Assembly: GCA_016292785.1 (NCBI GenBank)
Contig: JAEDFL010000006.1
Location: 6,987 to 70,986, forward strand
Direction: 5' to 3'
From: Clostridiaceae bacterium
GTDB lineage: Bacteria > Bacillota > Clostridia > Oscillospirales > Acutalibacteraceae
Length of the DNA: 64,000 bases
Shown: positions 56,126 through 64,000 of the stretch, piece after piece
Layout: each line of letters opens with the position of its first letter
Position numbering within the stretch: position 1 is the stretch's first letter
Made by a program: the position numbers and the translations under genes
Notes under the pieces: model-generated
Databases searched by the model: none
The model's input: only the letters and a program-made list of their open reading frames with translations
Told to the model about the DNA's origin: nothing

Positions 56126-57472
56126 TCAATATACCTCAAAGCTTTTCAGCGTTGCAAAATTTCTTGTCTTTTCGATGACAAGCCTCAGCCGCCTTGCGTC
56201 CATTGTCGGGAGAAGACAAATCTTCTTCCTGCCGATTGTTGTTCCGCTGTAAAGCTTTCTCCACTTGCCGTCGAAGAAATAGTAAAGCTTGAATTTTTCA
56301 ATCTGCTGTCCCGTTTCAATATTCTCGGCAAGCACAACCTTGTTGATGCTCCTTACCTCTCCCATATCGAGGGTGATAACGCTTTTTTTCGCTTTCGGAT
56401 CACTGATAAAATATGATTTGCCCGAATTTATAAATCTTGAGGAATGGAGGTCGTCACGGTGTCCCTCGTCCGTAAACGTTCCTCCCTCGGCAAAGTTTTC
56501 CTGAAATTCAATTCCGAGCTGAACTCCGAGAGTCACAAGATGTTCAACGTCCACCTTATCAATCTTTCCCGTGTGGGACGGAGAAATATTAAGTATCAGA
56601 GACCCGTTGTTTCCGACCGATTTGAAGTAAACCTCCAGCGCCTTTGAAAGCACCTTGACATCAAAATTCTCCGTTTCATGGAAAAACCAGCCCGGTCTGA
56701 GAGAAATATCCGTTATCGAGGGGAACCACACAAGCTCCTTCGCCCTCTTAATTTTTTTGCGGCTGCCGAGATCAGGCTCAACAAGCTTTTTTGACGGAGC
56801 GTTATTTATCAGCTCTTTCGGCACAACGCTCCATTCGCTCGACCTGCTGACTCCCACATGGTTGCCGCACCAGCGGATATCGGGACCGCAGTTGCAGATC
56901 ACGGCATTCGGCTGATATTTACGAACCGTGTCATAGTATCTCTGCCAGTCGTAATTCTGTTTTCCGCTGTTGTCACGCTCAAACCAAACGCAGAAAATAT
57001 CACCGTAACCTGTGCAAAGCTCGGTGAGCTGATTGACGAAGAAATCATTGTATTTTTCCGTGCCGAAGCTTTCCTCGTGCATATCGTAGGGTGAAAGATA
57101 GATACCGAACTTTATTCCCTGCTCCTTACATTCATCTGCAAGCTCCTTGACGAGGTCGCCTTCGCCGTCCTTCCACGGTGAGTTTTTTACGCTGTGCCGT
57201 GTATATTTGCTCGGCCAAAGACAAAAGCCGTCCGAATACTTGCAGGTCAGCACAATGCCCCTCATCTTGGTCGACTTGACAGTGCTTACCCATTGCTTTG
57301 CCGAAAAATCGGCAGGCTTAAAATACTTTTCAGGCTCACGTCCCGTGCCCCACTCCGTATTGCAGAAGGTATTCATTCCGAAGTGAATGAACGCTATAAA
57401 CTCCGTGTCCATAAAATCAAGCTGTGCTTTTGAGGGCACAACCCGGTTTGCTTTTTCGATATAATCAGCCAT
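56126..57472 (-). CDS. GH29 alpha-L-fucosidase-like protein with C-terminal discoidin-type domain
   Basis: The 448-residue protein matches GH29: FIAFIHFGMNTFCNTEWG at the start, KMRGIVLTCKYSDGFCLWPSKYT, GIKFGIYLSPYD, and LILNISPSHTGKID. The nucleophile aspartate in the usual WFDG motif is absent; the segment reads CVWFERDNSG. The last 130 residues form an F5/8-type beta domain (VITLDMGEVRSINKVVLAENIETGQQIEKF). No signal peptide is seen, so it would act in the cytosol on imported fucosides. The ATG at 57472 has only a weak GGGAA ribosome site. Confidence 0.85.
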   Translation of the reverse strand: MADYIEKANRVVPSKAQLDFMDTEFIAFIHFGMNTFCNTEWGTGREPEKYFKPADFSAKQWVSTVKSTKMRGIVLTCKYSDGFCLWPSKYTRHSVKNSPWKDGEGDLVKELADECKEQGIKFGIYLSPYDMHEESFGTEKYNDFFVNQLTELCTGYGDIFCVWFERDNSGKQNYDWQRYYDTVRKYQPNAVICNCGPDIRWCGNHVGVSRSSEWSVVPKELINNAPSKKLVEPDLGSRKKIKRAKELVWFPSITDISLRPGWFFHETENFDVKVLSKALEVYFKSVGNNGSLILNISPSHTGKIDKVDVEHLVTLGVQLGIEFQENFAEGGTFTDEGHRDDLHSSRFINSGKSYFISDPKAKKSVITLDMGEVRSINKVVLAENIETGQQIEKFKLYYFFDGKWRKLYSGTTIGRKKICLLPTMDARRLRLVIEKTRNFATLKSFEVY

Positions 57473-57509
57473 AAAATTCCCGTTCCGATCAGATAAAAAT
57501 TTATACCTT

Positions 57510-57538
57510 ATTGTATCATCATTATAATCCAAATGCAA
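57510..57538 (-). promoter_or_regulatory. Promoter of the GH29-like gene
   Basis: On the minus strand TTGCAT (57533-57538) and TACAAT (57510-57515) are 17 bases apart. Confidence 0.75.
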
Positions 57539-57581
57539 TTACCGTTTTATTAAAAAACTGAAAAATAAATACAAAATATAA

Positions 57582-57610
57582 TTGACTGTTTTAAAATAAA
57601 TTAGTATAAT
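57582..57610 (+). promoter_or_regulatory. Promoter of the phosphoesterase cluster
   Basis: TTGACT (57582-57587) and TATAAT (57605-57610) are 17 bases apart, diverging from the GH29-like gene promoter 44 bases away. Confidence 0.85.
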
Positions 57611-57643
57611 ATTTTTACATTTTAATATTGGAGGAGAAGTGTA

Positions 57644-58729
57644 ATGAGTAAACATTTTAAAATTTTTATTTCAGCATTGCTTGTATTCATCTTTATGTTC
57701 GGCATCGGTACAGCCGCCTTCGCTCAGGACGAAAGCGACCAACCCACAGAATCAACCCTTTCTGTCATTTCAGCCAACGTTGCAGGTCTTCCCATTCCCT
57801 CTTTTTTAGATGACGAAGGCAAGGTCGTGCCGCAAACCCAAAAGATACTCGGTCAGCTTCTTAACGAAAGCGGAGTTGACATTGTCTGCGTTCAGGAGGA
57901 TTTCCAGTACCACACAATTCTTTCAAATCAGATGACAAACTATCCGTACAAGAATTTTACCTACGGCGGAGTTCCCGTCGGCGACGGAGTGAATATTTTT
58001 TCAAAATATCCTATCTACAATGTTGAGCACATCGCCTGGGAGGAATTCAACGGAATACTCGAAGACGCAAACGATGGGCTTACTCCGAAAGGCTTTGTGA
58101 AATGCACCGTCGATTACAACGGTATTCTCATCGACCTTTACAATATCCATGCGGATGCAAACGGCGCCGACGATGATATTTCCGCAAAGCGTGCGCAGTA
58201 TGAACAGCTCGGAAAATACATTGATGAAAACTCAGGCGACAGACCTGTTCTCATTACCGGTGACACAAATGTTTATCTTCATTCCCAAATAAAAACCGGT
58301 CTTTACAATGAGATTATCTGCCGAGGCTTCAAGGATGCGTGGACCGAGTTTTATAACGACGGCACTTATTATCCCAACGGCGTGACCTATCAGCAGGATC
58401 AGGAGCTGAGGGCAAAATTCGGACCTCACGAATGGGGCGTTTGGGATTCGGTCGAAAGACTTATCTACCGTGGCAATTCAAGCGTTGAGTTTGAGGTCAC
58501 AGGCTTCAGATATGACAATTATAACGAAAAAGCAGGTCAGCCGGTTACCGATCACTGCATTATGGTATGTGAGCTTAAAGTTACATCGACCGACTATGTG
58601 CGCCCCGATATCAATCTCGATGTCGATATCAGACGAGCCCTAAAAAACAGGCTTGCCTACGGAGCAAAAATGGTTGTTAGATGTCTCGGACTGATTTTCG
58701 GTGATCTTCTGATCAAGATTTTTTCGTAA
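57644..58729 (+). CDS. Secreted endonuclease/exonuclease/phosphatase-family enzyme
   Basis: The 361-residue protein has a signal peptide (ISALLVFIFMFGIGTAAFA) and a DNase I-like fold: SVISANVAGLP, VCVQEDFQ (metal Glu), LYNIHADA, LITGDTNVY and VTDHCIMV (catalytic His). The order matches secreted sphingomyelinase/inositol-phosphatase-type members more than DNases, but the substrate is unknown. A basic-hydrophobic tail (RLAYGAKMVVRCLGLIFGDLLIKIF) could be an amphipathic membrane contact. GGAGGAG precedes the ATG. Confidence 0.85.
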   Translation: MSKHFKIFISALLVFIFMFGIGTAAFAQDESDQPTESTLSVISANVAGLPIPSFLDDEGKVVPQTQKILGQLLNESGVDIVCVQEDFQYHTILSNQMTNYPYKNFTYGGVPVGDGVNIFSKYPIYNVEHIAWEEFNGILEDANDGLTPKGFVKCTVDYNGILIDLYNIHADANGADDDISAKRAQYEQLGKYIDENSGDRPVLITGDTNVYLHSQIKTGLYNEIICRGFKDAWTEFYNDGTYYPNGVTYQQDQELRAKFGPHEWGVWDSVERLIYRGNSSVEFEVTGFRYDNYNEKAGQPVTDHCIMVCELKVTSTDYVRPDINLDVDIRRALKNRLAYGAKMVVRCLGLIFGDLLIKIFS

Positions 58730-58762
58730 AAATATTCTCTTAAATAAACAGGAGTTTTTTCA

Positions 58763-59914
58763 ATGAGACCGGTAACTACCTTTATCAGACACAATTCAAT
58801 CAAGGCTCTGCTCGCCGCAGAAAAGGGCGCAAAAGCAATTTCAAAAGGAAATCTGTGTTCCAATCTTTTTGACGTTGAGCCGAAATATATCGGTACCGAC
58901 GTCAGAATAATTAAAGAGACAGAGGACTCGACCTTTATTGCAAAATGCGATATAAACGGCAGGATTGTTGACAAGCCTTTCAAAATCCTTGTCACAACCG
59001 ACCTGCACCTTTGCGACGATATGGAGCTTATCAACAAAACGCTTGCGCTCCTTGCCCGTCACGTTGAGGCGGAAAAGCCGGACCTTATTCTTTTCACGGG
59101 CGACGTTGTCCTGACGGATCATCAGCAGGTTGACTGCATACAGTTCGGTCGCTTTATGGAGAAGATGGGAATTTACTGGGCATATGTTTTCGGCAATCAC
59201 GAAGCGAGAGCCGAAAAGGAATATCACAAATATCTTATGCTCAAAAACCTAACAAGCTTTCCGCATTGTCTTTCAAAGTTCGGCGATCCGTCGCTTTTCG
59301 GCTACGGCAATTTCTTCATCAACATTCTTTCTTCCGAAACCTCGATACAGCAGAGCATTGTTATGCTTGATTCCGGAAGAAACACAAGTCCCACTCACAA
59401 TGTTGAGAACGACGCTCCCGCCGAGCTTAAATGCTATGACTTTTTGAAAAAAGGTCAGATCGAATGGTATAAGAATAATATTTTAAACCTTGAAAAAGAG
59501 TACGGAAAATTCAAGTCGATAATGATGATGCATATCGCCCTTTGCGAGTATCAGGAAGTAATGGAGCTTGACGAGAATGAAAATTATGTTCCGACAGGCA
59601 AGGCGGAGATACTCTACGGCGGAATGTATGAGTCGATCGGCTGTTCCGAGTTCAACAGCGGAATGTTCAAAGCAATAAAAGAATTAGGCTCCACTCAGGC
59701 GGTTGTTGTCGGTCACGATCATATCAACGATTTCTGCGCTAAATATGACGGAGTTTATCTCGTTTACGCTCAGTGCGGCGGCTACAATACCTACACAATG
59801 GGTTCAAACTTCGGCTGGGACGAAAAGGACTGGATGCAGGGCGTGACGATGATTGATGTTGCCGAGGATGGAGAGATAGTTTTCAGGCAGAGGTTTAACA
59901 GAGATTATCTTTAA
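58763..59914 (+). CDS. Metallophosphoesterase, tandem copy 1
   Basis: The 383-residue calcineurin-like enzyme shows TTDLH, LFTGDVVLTD, VFGNHEAR, MMMHIAL and VVGHDHINDF, the full two-metal site. No signal peptide is seen. It is closely similar to the next gene over the whole length. AGGAG precedes the ATG. The fold is shared by purple acid phosphatases and phosphodiesterases; the true substrate is unknown. Confidence 0.88.
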   Translation: MRPVTTFIRHNSIKALLAAEKGAKAISKGNLCSNLFDVEPKYIGTDVRIIKETEDSTFIAKCDINGRIVDKPFKILVTTDLHLCDDMELINKTLALLARHVEAEKPDLILFTGDVVLTDHQQVDCIQFGRFMEKMGIYWAYVFGNHEARAEKEYHKYLMLKNLTSFPHCLSKFGDPSLFGYGNFFINILSSETSIQQSIVMLDSGRNTSPTHNVENDAPAELKCYDFLKKGQIEWYKNNILNLEKEYGKFKSIMMMHIALCEYQEVMELDENENYVPTGKAEILYGGMYESIGCSEFNSGMFKAIKELGSTQAVVVGHDHINDFCAKYDGVYLVYAQCGGYNTYTMGSNFGWDEKDWMQGVTMIDVAEDGEIVFRQRFNRDYL

Positions 59915-59929
59915 TCACAGGAGTTTTAT

Positions 59930-61084
59930 ATGAGACCAATTACAACTTTTGTTCGTTTTAATTCAATAAAAGCTCTGCTTGCCGCAGAAAAAGGAGTAAA
60001 GACTCTCTCGGGCGGTAGGCTTTGCCCCAACTTTTTCTCCGCCGAGCCGAAATATATCGGCACCGATGTCAGAATAATCAAGGAGACTGCGGACTCAACC
60101 TTTATCGCAAAGTGCGATACAAGGGGCAGAATAGTCAACAAGCCTTTCAAAATTCTTGTCACAACCGATATGCACATGGATGCGGCGGACAATATCAACA
60201 AGCCGCTTGAAATGCTTGCACATCACGCTGCGGCAGAAAAACCCGACCTCATTCTTTTCACGGGCGACATTATCCTGACGGATCATCAGCAGATCGACTG
60301 CTTTCAGTTCGGTCGTTTTATGGAGAAAATGGGCATCTACTGGGCATATGTTTTCGGCAACCACGAAGCGAGAGCCGAAAAGGAATACCACAAATATTTT
60401 ATGCTCAAGGCTCTTGAAAGCTTTCCGCATTGTCTTTCAAAGTTCGGAGATCCATCGCTTTTCGGCTACGGCAATTTCTTCATAAACATTCTTTCGTCCG
60501 AAAAGACGATACAGCAAAGCATAGTAATGCTTGATTCGGGAAGAAGTCCCATTCCTCATCATAACACAGAGAACGGCGCACCCGAGGAGCTGAAAGGCTA
60601 TGACTTTTTGAAAAAAGGTCAGATCGAATGGTATAAGAATAATATCCTGAAGCTTGAAAAAGAGTACGGAAAAATCAAGTCTATAATGATGATGCATATC
60701 GCCCTTTGCGAGTATCAGGAAGTAATGAAGCTTGACGAGAATGAAAATTATGTTCCGACAGGCAAGGCGGAGATACTCTACGGCGGAATGTACGAGTCGA
60801 TTGGCTGTTCAGAATTCAACAGCGGAATGTTCAAGGCTATCAAAGAGCTTGGCTCAACTCAGGCGGTTGTTGTCGGTCACGATCACGTCAACGATTTCTG
60901 CGCCGAATACGGCGGAGTACGTCTTGTCTACGCTCAGTGCGGAGGCTACAATTCCTATGTCTGCGATACTATGCGATCCCTTTTCGGAGATGAAAAAAAC
61001 TGGCTTCAGGGAGCAACAATTATAGATGTTTCCGAGGACGGAGAGATAGTTTTCAGACAGAGATTTAACAGAGATTATTTATAA
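59930..61084 (+). CDS. Metallophosphoesterase, tandem copy 2
   Basis: The 384-residue protein is a near duplicate of the preceding gene, with TTDMH, LFTGDIILTD, VFGNHEAR, MMMHIAL and VVGHDHVNDF. Differences cluster at the N-terminus, at residues 75-90 and near the C-terminus (a few residues inserted after GGYNSYV). Several DNA stretches are identical in both, pointing to recent duplication or gene conversion. Confidence 0.88.
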   Translation: MRPITTFVRFNSIKALLAAEKGVKTLSGGRLCPNFFSAEPKYIGTDVRIIKETADSTFIAKCDTRGRIVNKPFKILVTTDMHMDAADNINKPLEMLAHHAAAEKPDLILFTGDIILTDHQQIDCFQFGRFMEKMGIYWAYVFGNHEARAEKEYHKYFMLKALESFPHCLSKFGDPSLFGYGNFFINILSSEKTIQQSIVMLDSGRSPIPHHNTENGAPEELKGYDFLKKGQIEWYKNNILKLEKEYGKIKSIMMMHIALCEYQEVMKLDENENYVPTGKAEILYGGMYESIGCSEFNSGMFKAIKELGSTQAVVVGHDHVNDFCAEYGGVRLVYAQCGGYNSYVCDTMRSLFGDEKNWLQGATIIDVSEDGEIVFRQRFNRDYL

Positions 61085-61099
61085 ACACAAGGAGAATTT

Positions 61100-62899
61100 A
61101 TGGCACCTTACATACTAAAAAAACACTTAACCCGTAAAGCAACTTTTTTTGACAGAAGCGATCCTGCCGTTCCTGCCGCTCTTTTCAATGCGGTCAGCGT
61201 GGCTCCCGATCTGTCCGAATTTCCCTATCCTCTCCCCTCGGCAAAGAGCGACTACACCTGCTCCGCCAAGGGAAACAATTCGGTTGAATGGTACGGCGGA
61301 AAAACGGGCGTAACACGCTACGATCCCAACGGAAAGAGCCTTGACGACAAGATTATGTATTTCAGTGCTTATCGCTATCTGCCCGACCAGAATGTGGACG
61401 CTATACTTTCAGACGGCGACGGACTTTGGGTTCTCACGGGCGACAGGGTTTCTCACATCGAGATGCTTATGCTCACTGCCGAGGAAAAGGCGGAGATGCT
61501 TCTTGATGAAACAAACAAATATGTTATGCGCCGAGGAATGGTAAGTCAGCGTGACCTTGCCAAAAGCAGGGACTACGAGTCACGCCATCATTACGCATGC
61601 TGTGATAACGACGGACTTTTCACCTCAGGCTATGCGATAGGCGAAATGTACCGCTATGCAACGCTGAGAGACAGGCTCGGCGAGGATCATCCAAGAGTCC
61701 GGGACGCAAGGAAAAATGCGACAAAAGCCTGTGAAGCCTGCCTGCTTCTTATGTATATCCACGGCAGACCGGAGGGCTTTATTTCCCGTTCCTACCACGT
61801 TACGGGCGAGCCTGTTCCCGATGACGGAATATTCTACAAGCGTAACGGCAAGACGGCTCGCTGTGTGAAAACAACCTTCTCCGAGGAAAAGGGAAGAACG
61901 GGCGAGGAAGTCCCCTGCGACTATCCCGTTCCCGACAGGCTTGCCGCTCTCTATCGTGACCTCGGTTACACGGACGACGACATCACCTACAAGGCGGACA
62001 CCTCCAGCGACGAGGTAACGGGACACTTTCTTCAGATGAAGATTGCCCACGATTTTCTTGCCGAGGGTGATCCCGAGCTTGACGAGATAATTAAAGATGC
62101 CTGCAAGAGGACTGCCCTGCATATAATCAATAACGGCTTTGAATTCTGTGAGTCCTCAGGCAAGCCGACAACCTGGGCAAAGTGGAGCAAGCGTTACTTT
62201 GAGAACGATCCGATCGGCTATGTTGACGCTCCCCTCAACTCATCGGAAATGCTTGCCTACCTGAAAATCACAATGTATATCACGGGTGAAAAAGGAATCT
62301 GGCAGGAAACCTACGACAAGCTCGTTGCCGAGGGCTATGCCGATTTCGGTGCAAAGCACTATGACAGATTCTTCCAGGGAGCAATGAGAGAAAAGGTCAA
62401 CCCCGAAGAGGATCTTATGTACGGCGACAATATGCTTGCGCTTATGACCTACTGGATGCTCTGCACTCTTGAGGATGACGAGGTTCTTCTTGAAAAATAC
62501 CGCAACGCTTTCAGATCGTGGAGCGGTCTGATTCTCAGAGAGCACACACCCGGCTACGATTTTATGTATATGCTCGGCGTTCCCGATGCGAAAATTGATT
62601 TTGAAAAGGACGAGTGGTGGTTCAATCACTTTGAATGTAACAGGCTCACCGCCGGCGTCAGCTATAACCGTCACGACATACCGGTCAAGCTCGGCAGAAA
62701 TTACAGCGAGAAGCGCAGGATTGAAATATCCGCTCTGCTTCCTCCCGACGAAAGAGTTATTTCCAAATATGACCGCAATCCTTTCGATATAAACGGCCGC
62801 AATGACACGGGTATTTGTATCGAGAGCTGTTATGTTTACACCTATGCCTACTGGATAGGCAGATACTACGGATTTATTGACGAGGAGGGTCAGGTATGA
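61100..62899 (+). CDS. Unknown 599-residue protein, possible propeller-like N-segment plus helical barrel
   Basis: The function is not recognised. Residues 60-130 contain a beta-propeller-like strand pattern (VEWYGGKTGVTRYDPNGK; DGDGLWVLT), as in two-component-regulator propeller repeats. The rest is helix-rich and resembles six-hairpin glycosidase folds (YACCDNDGLFTSGYAIGEMYRYATL; GYVDAPLNSSEMLAYL). No signal peptide is seen. It follows the phosphoesterases by 15 bases and overlaps the next gene by ATGA, so it belongs to the same operon. Confidence 0.7.
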   Translation: MAPYILKKHLTRKATFFDRSDPAVPAALFNAVSVAPDLSEFPYPLPSAKSDYTCSAKGNNSVEWYGGKTGVTRYDPNGKSLDDKIMYFSAYRYLPDQNVDAILSDGDGLWVLTGDRVSHIEMLMLTAEEKAEMLLDETNKYVMRRGMVSQRDLAKSRDYESRHHYACCDNDGLFTSGYAIGEMYRYATLRDRLGEDHPRVRDARKNATKACEACLLLMYIHGRPEGFISRSYHVTGEPVPDDGIFYKRNGKTARCVKTTFSEEKGRTGEEVPCDYPVPDRLAALYRDLGYTDDDITYKADTSSDEVTGHFLQMKIAHDFLAEGDPELDEIIKDACKRTALHIINNGFEFCESSGKPTTWAKWSKRYFENDPIGYVDAPLNSSEMLAYLKITMYITGEKGIWQETYDKLVAEGYADFGAKHYDRFFQGAMREKVNPEEDLMYGDNMLALMTYWMLCTLEDDEVLLEKYRNAFRSWSGLILREHTPGYDFMYMLGVPDAKIDFEKDEWWFNHFECNRLTAGVSYNRHDIPVKLGRNYSEKRRIEISALLPPDERVISKYDRNPFDINGRNDTGICIESCYVYTYAYWIGRYYGFIDEEGQV

Positions 62900-63873
62900 G
62901 CAAAATCGCAGTTTTGAACGAATTTAGTATTGAAGCGATAAAAGACGCTATACAAAAGCTTGACGCCTTCGATAATCTCAAGGTCAACGGACTTTATGCA
63001 GGTCAGCTCAACGAGCTTGAAGCCATTGATCCCGTTCTATACGCTCGGGTGGCGGAAAATATCAAGGCAGACAAATGGATTCCGTTTGCAGGTGCATGGA
63101 CAAAATCGGACGAGCTTTCGGAAATCGGTCTGATAAAAAGCTGTCTTTATTCCGCAAGATATTTTCTTGACCGCTTCGGCAAGAAATACCGTGTTTTCCA
63201 CGGAGTTAAGCTTTATAATGACCTGTTTCCTCAGATCGTTTATTCGTCGCTTTTTGATGCGGCTGTGCTTGACAGCGAAAACGAGAGCAAGTGGCTTCAT
63301 GGAGCCGACGGTTTCAGAACTCTTGTTATGCACACCGATACGGACGATGTAACCGATATGGACGATGATTTTATCAAAGAAAACGAATTTATCTCCTATG
63401 AGGAGCTTGCCGACAGCTTTTTTGAGTCACACCTTGAGCTTGAAACCGTCTTTCTTCCGTCAAAAACGGTTAAGGCGGAGAACATTGAGAAAAATCTCAT
63501 TGACGCCGAAAAATACTCCGCCGTCAACGGCGAGGATAAGACAGCAGAGATAAAAGAAGCTTGGATCTCTCATTTCAACGGTGACGATGAAAGTGCAAAG
63601 AAAATTGCCGAGAACATCACAGGCTCAAACGCTCCCGACGAAAGCGGTTTTAAACTCAGCGGCTCAATCGAGCTTGCCGAAATCAAGCTTGCCGAGGACG
63701 GAAGCGGCGACACAATTCTCAGAGTTGCACAGACCGACGGAAAGGAAAATTCGTCATACATCATGTGTGACAGGCTCAATGCCGCTTTCCGCTTTGAGAT
63801 TATGCCCTATGAGATTCAGACTTTCAGAATCGGTGCCGACGGACGGGTTCAGGAAATATATATTTGCGAATAA
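62896..63873 (+). CDS. Short protein with GH38-like segments
   Basis: The 325-residue product is not clearly assigned. Residues 50-150 resemble the catalytic domain of GH38 alpha-mannosidases (WIPFAGAWTKSDELSEIGLIKSCLYSARYFLDRFG; LFPQIVYSSLFDAAVLDS), and the last 20 residues resemble their C-terminal edge (PYEIQTFRI). GH38 enzymes are usually 800-1000 residues, so most of the family is missing, and the nucleophile position is not evident. The coding frame is intact. It may be a reduced relative with another role. Its start overlaps the previous stop. Confidence 0.6.
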   Translation: MSKIAVLNEFSIEAIKDAIQKLDAFDNLKVNGLYAGQLNELEAIDPVLYARVAENIKADKWIPFAGAWTKSDELSEIGLIKSCLYSARYFLDRFGKKYRVFHGVKLYNDLFPQIVYSSLFDAAVLDSENESKWLHGADGFRTLVMHTDTDDVTDMDDDFIKENEFISYEELADSFFESHLELETVFLPSKTVKAENIEKNLIDAEKYSAVNGEDKTAEIKEAWISHFNGDDESAKKIAENITGSNAPDESGFKLSGSIELAEIKLAEDGSGDTILRVAQTDGKENSSYIMCDRLNAAFRFEIMPYEIQTFRIGADGRVQEIYICE

Positions 63874-63890
63874 TTATATTTAATATCAAA

Positions 63891-63945
63891 AGCGACTGCA
63901 AGACGGTCTTTTCATATCACTTGCAGTCGCTTATTATTGTTTTTT
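63891..63945. terminator. Terminator after the cluster
   Basis: AGCGACTGCAAG (63891-63902) and CTTGCAGTCGCT (63920-63931) form a 12-pair stem, followed by TATTATTGTTTTTT on the plus strand. It can also serve the converging partial gene. Confidence 0.9.
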
Positions 63946-63958
63946 ATGTGACGATTTT

Positions 63959-64000
63959 TTATTTTCCGCTGTCGCCGTAGTTGGAGAGAACTCTTGCGGA
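63959..64000 (-). CDS. C-terminal fragment of an unidentified gene
   Basis: Thirteen codons ending in TAA (reading SARVLSNYGDSGK) enter from the right edge. They are followed by the shared terminator, which supports a real 3' end. The fragment is too short to identify. Confidence 0.5.
   Translation of the reverse strand, partial: SARVLSNYGDSGK

Overview
The window reads as chromosomal DNA of a low-to-moderate GC Bacillota, class Clostridia, most likely a gut Oscillospirales/Ruminococcaceae-type bacterium. The basis is the T-box on tyrS, a TPP riboswitch over an oxygen-independent (ThiH) thiamine operon, TTGACA/TATAAT promoters with strong AGGAGG ribosome sites, RNase Y, a GTP-type PEP carboxykinase, and secreted proteins with dockerin, cohesin-like and FIVAR modules. 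This placement is inference from gene content. No rRNA, tRNA, CRISPR array, phage or transposase gene was seen.

Layout. 1-6 kb: trmB (partial), T-box-controlled tyrS, a membrane protein, then a sulfur-relay operon iscS-iscU-mnmA. 5.8-6.4 kb: a gene-free island with two MITE-like elements and short TCTAA-type repeats. 6.7-11 kb: argC-argJ-argB-argD, the acetyl cycle of ornithine synthesis. 11-12.5 kb: a MATE transporter. 12.5-19 kb: TPP riboswitch and thiS-thiF-thiG-thiH-tenI-like-thiE-thiD-thiC, a complete de novo thiamine phosphate route. 19-21 kb: pckG on the minus strand. 21-30.5 kb: three large secreted proteins on the minus strand (12 FIVAR repeats; cohesin-like plus dockerin; a 1316-residue dockerin protein), the last behind a long structured leader RNA. 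31-38.5 kb: guaB and the translation operon rimP-nusA-rnpM-ylxQ-infB-rbfA-nrnA. 38.6-41.7 kb: a three-gene membrane-protein operon with a DUF5058 protein. 41.9-43.1 kb: HD hydrolase and cytidylate-kinase-like gene. 43.2-46.3 kb: an ADP-ribose-themed set (macro domain, VWA, ADP-ribosylglycohydrolase, two small proteins). 46.5-56 kb: rpe, a MecA-like gene, a GH13 amylase operon with a signal-less purple-acid-phosphatase-like enzyme, a DUF4474 protein and rny. 56-64 kb: a GH29-like protein diverging from a secreted endonuclease/phosphatase-family enzyme, two tandem metallophosphoesterases, a 599-residue protein of unknown function and a short GH38-like protein.

How it fits together. IscS and IscU can serve Fe-S assembly, MnmA thiouridylation and sulfur for ThiS. 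ThiC and ThiH are Fe-S enzymes that depend on that supply. Most of the window is ordinary housekeeping. The parts most likely to hold something undescribed are the dockerin/cohesin-like/FIVAR locus with its leader RNA, the 57-64 kb phosphoesterase/glycosidase-like cluster, and the 43-46 kb ADP-ribose set. All family calls were made by eye from translated sequence; no database search was run.
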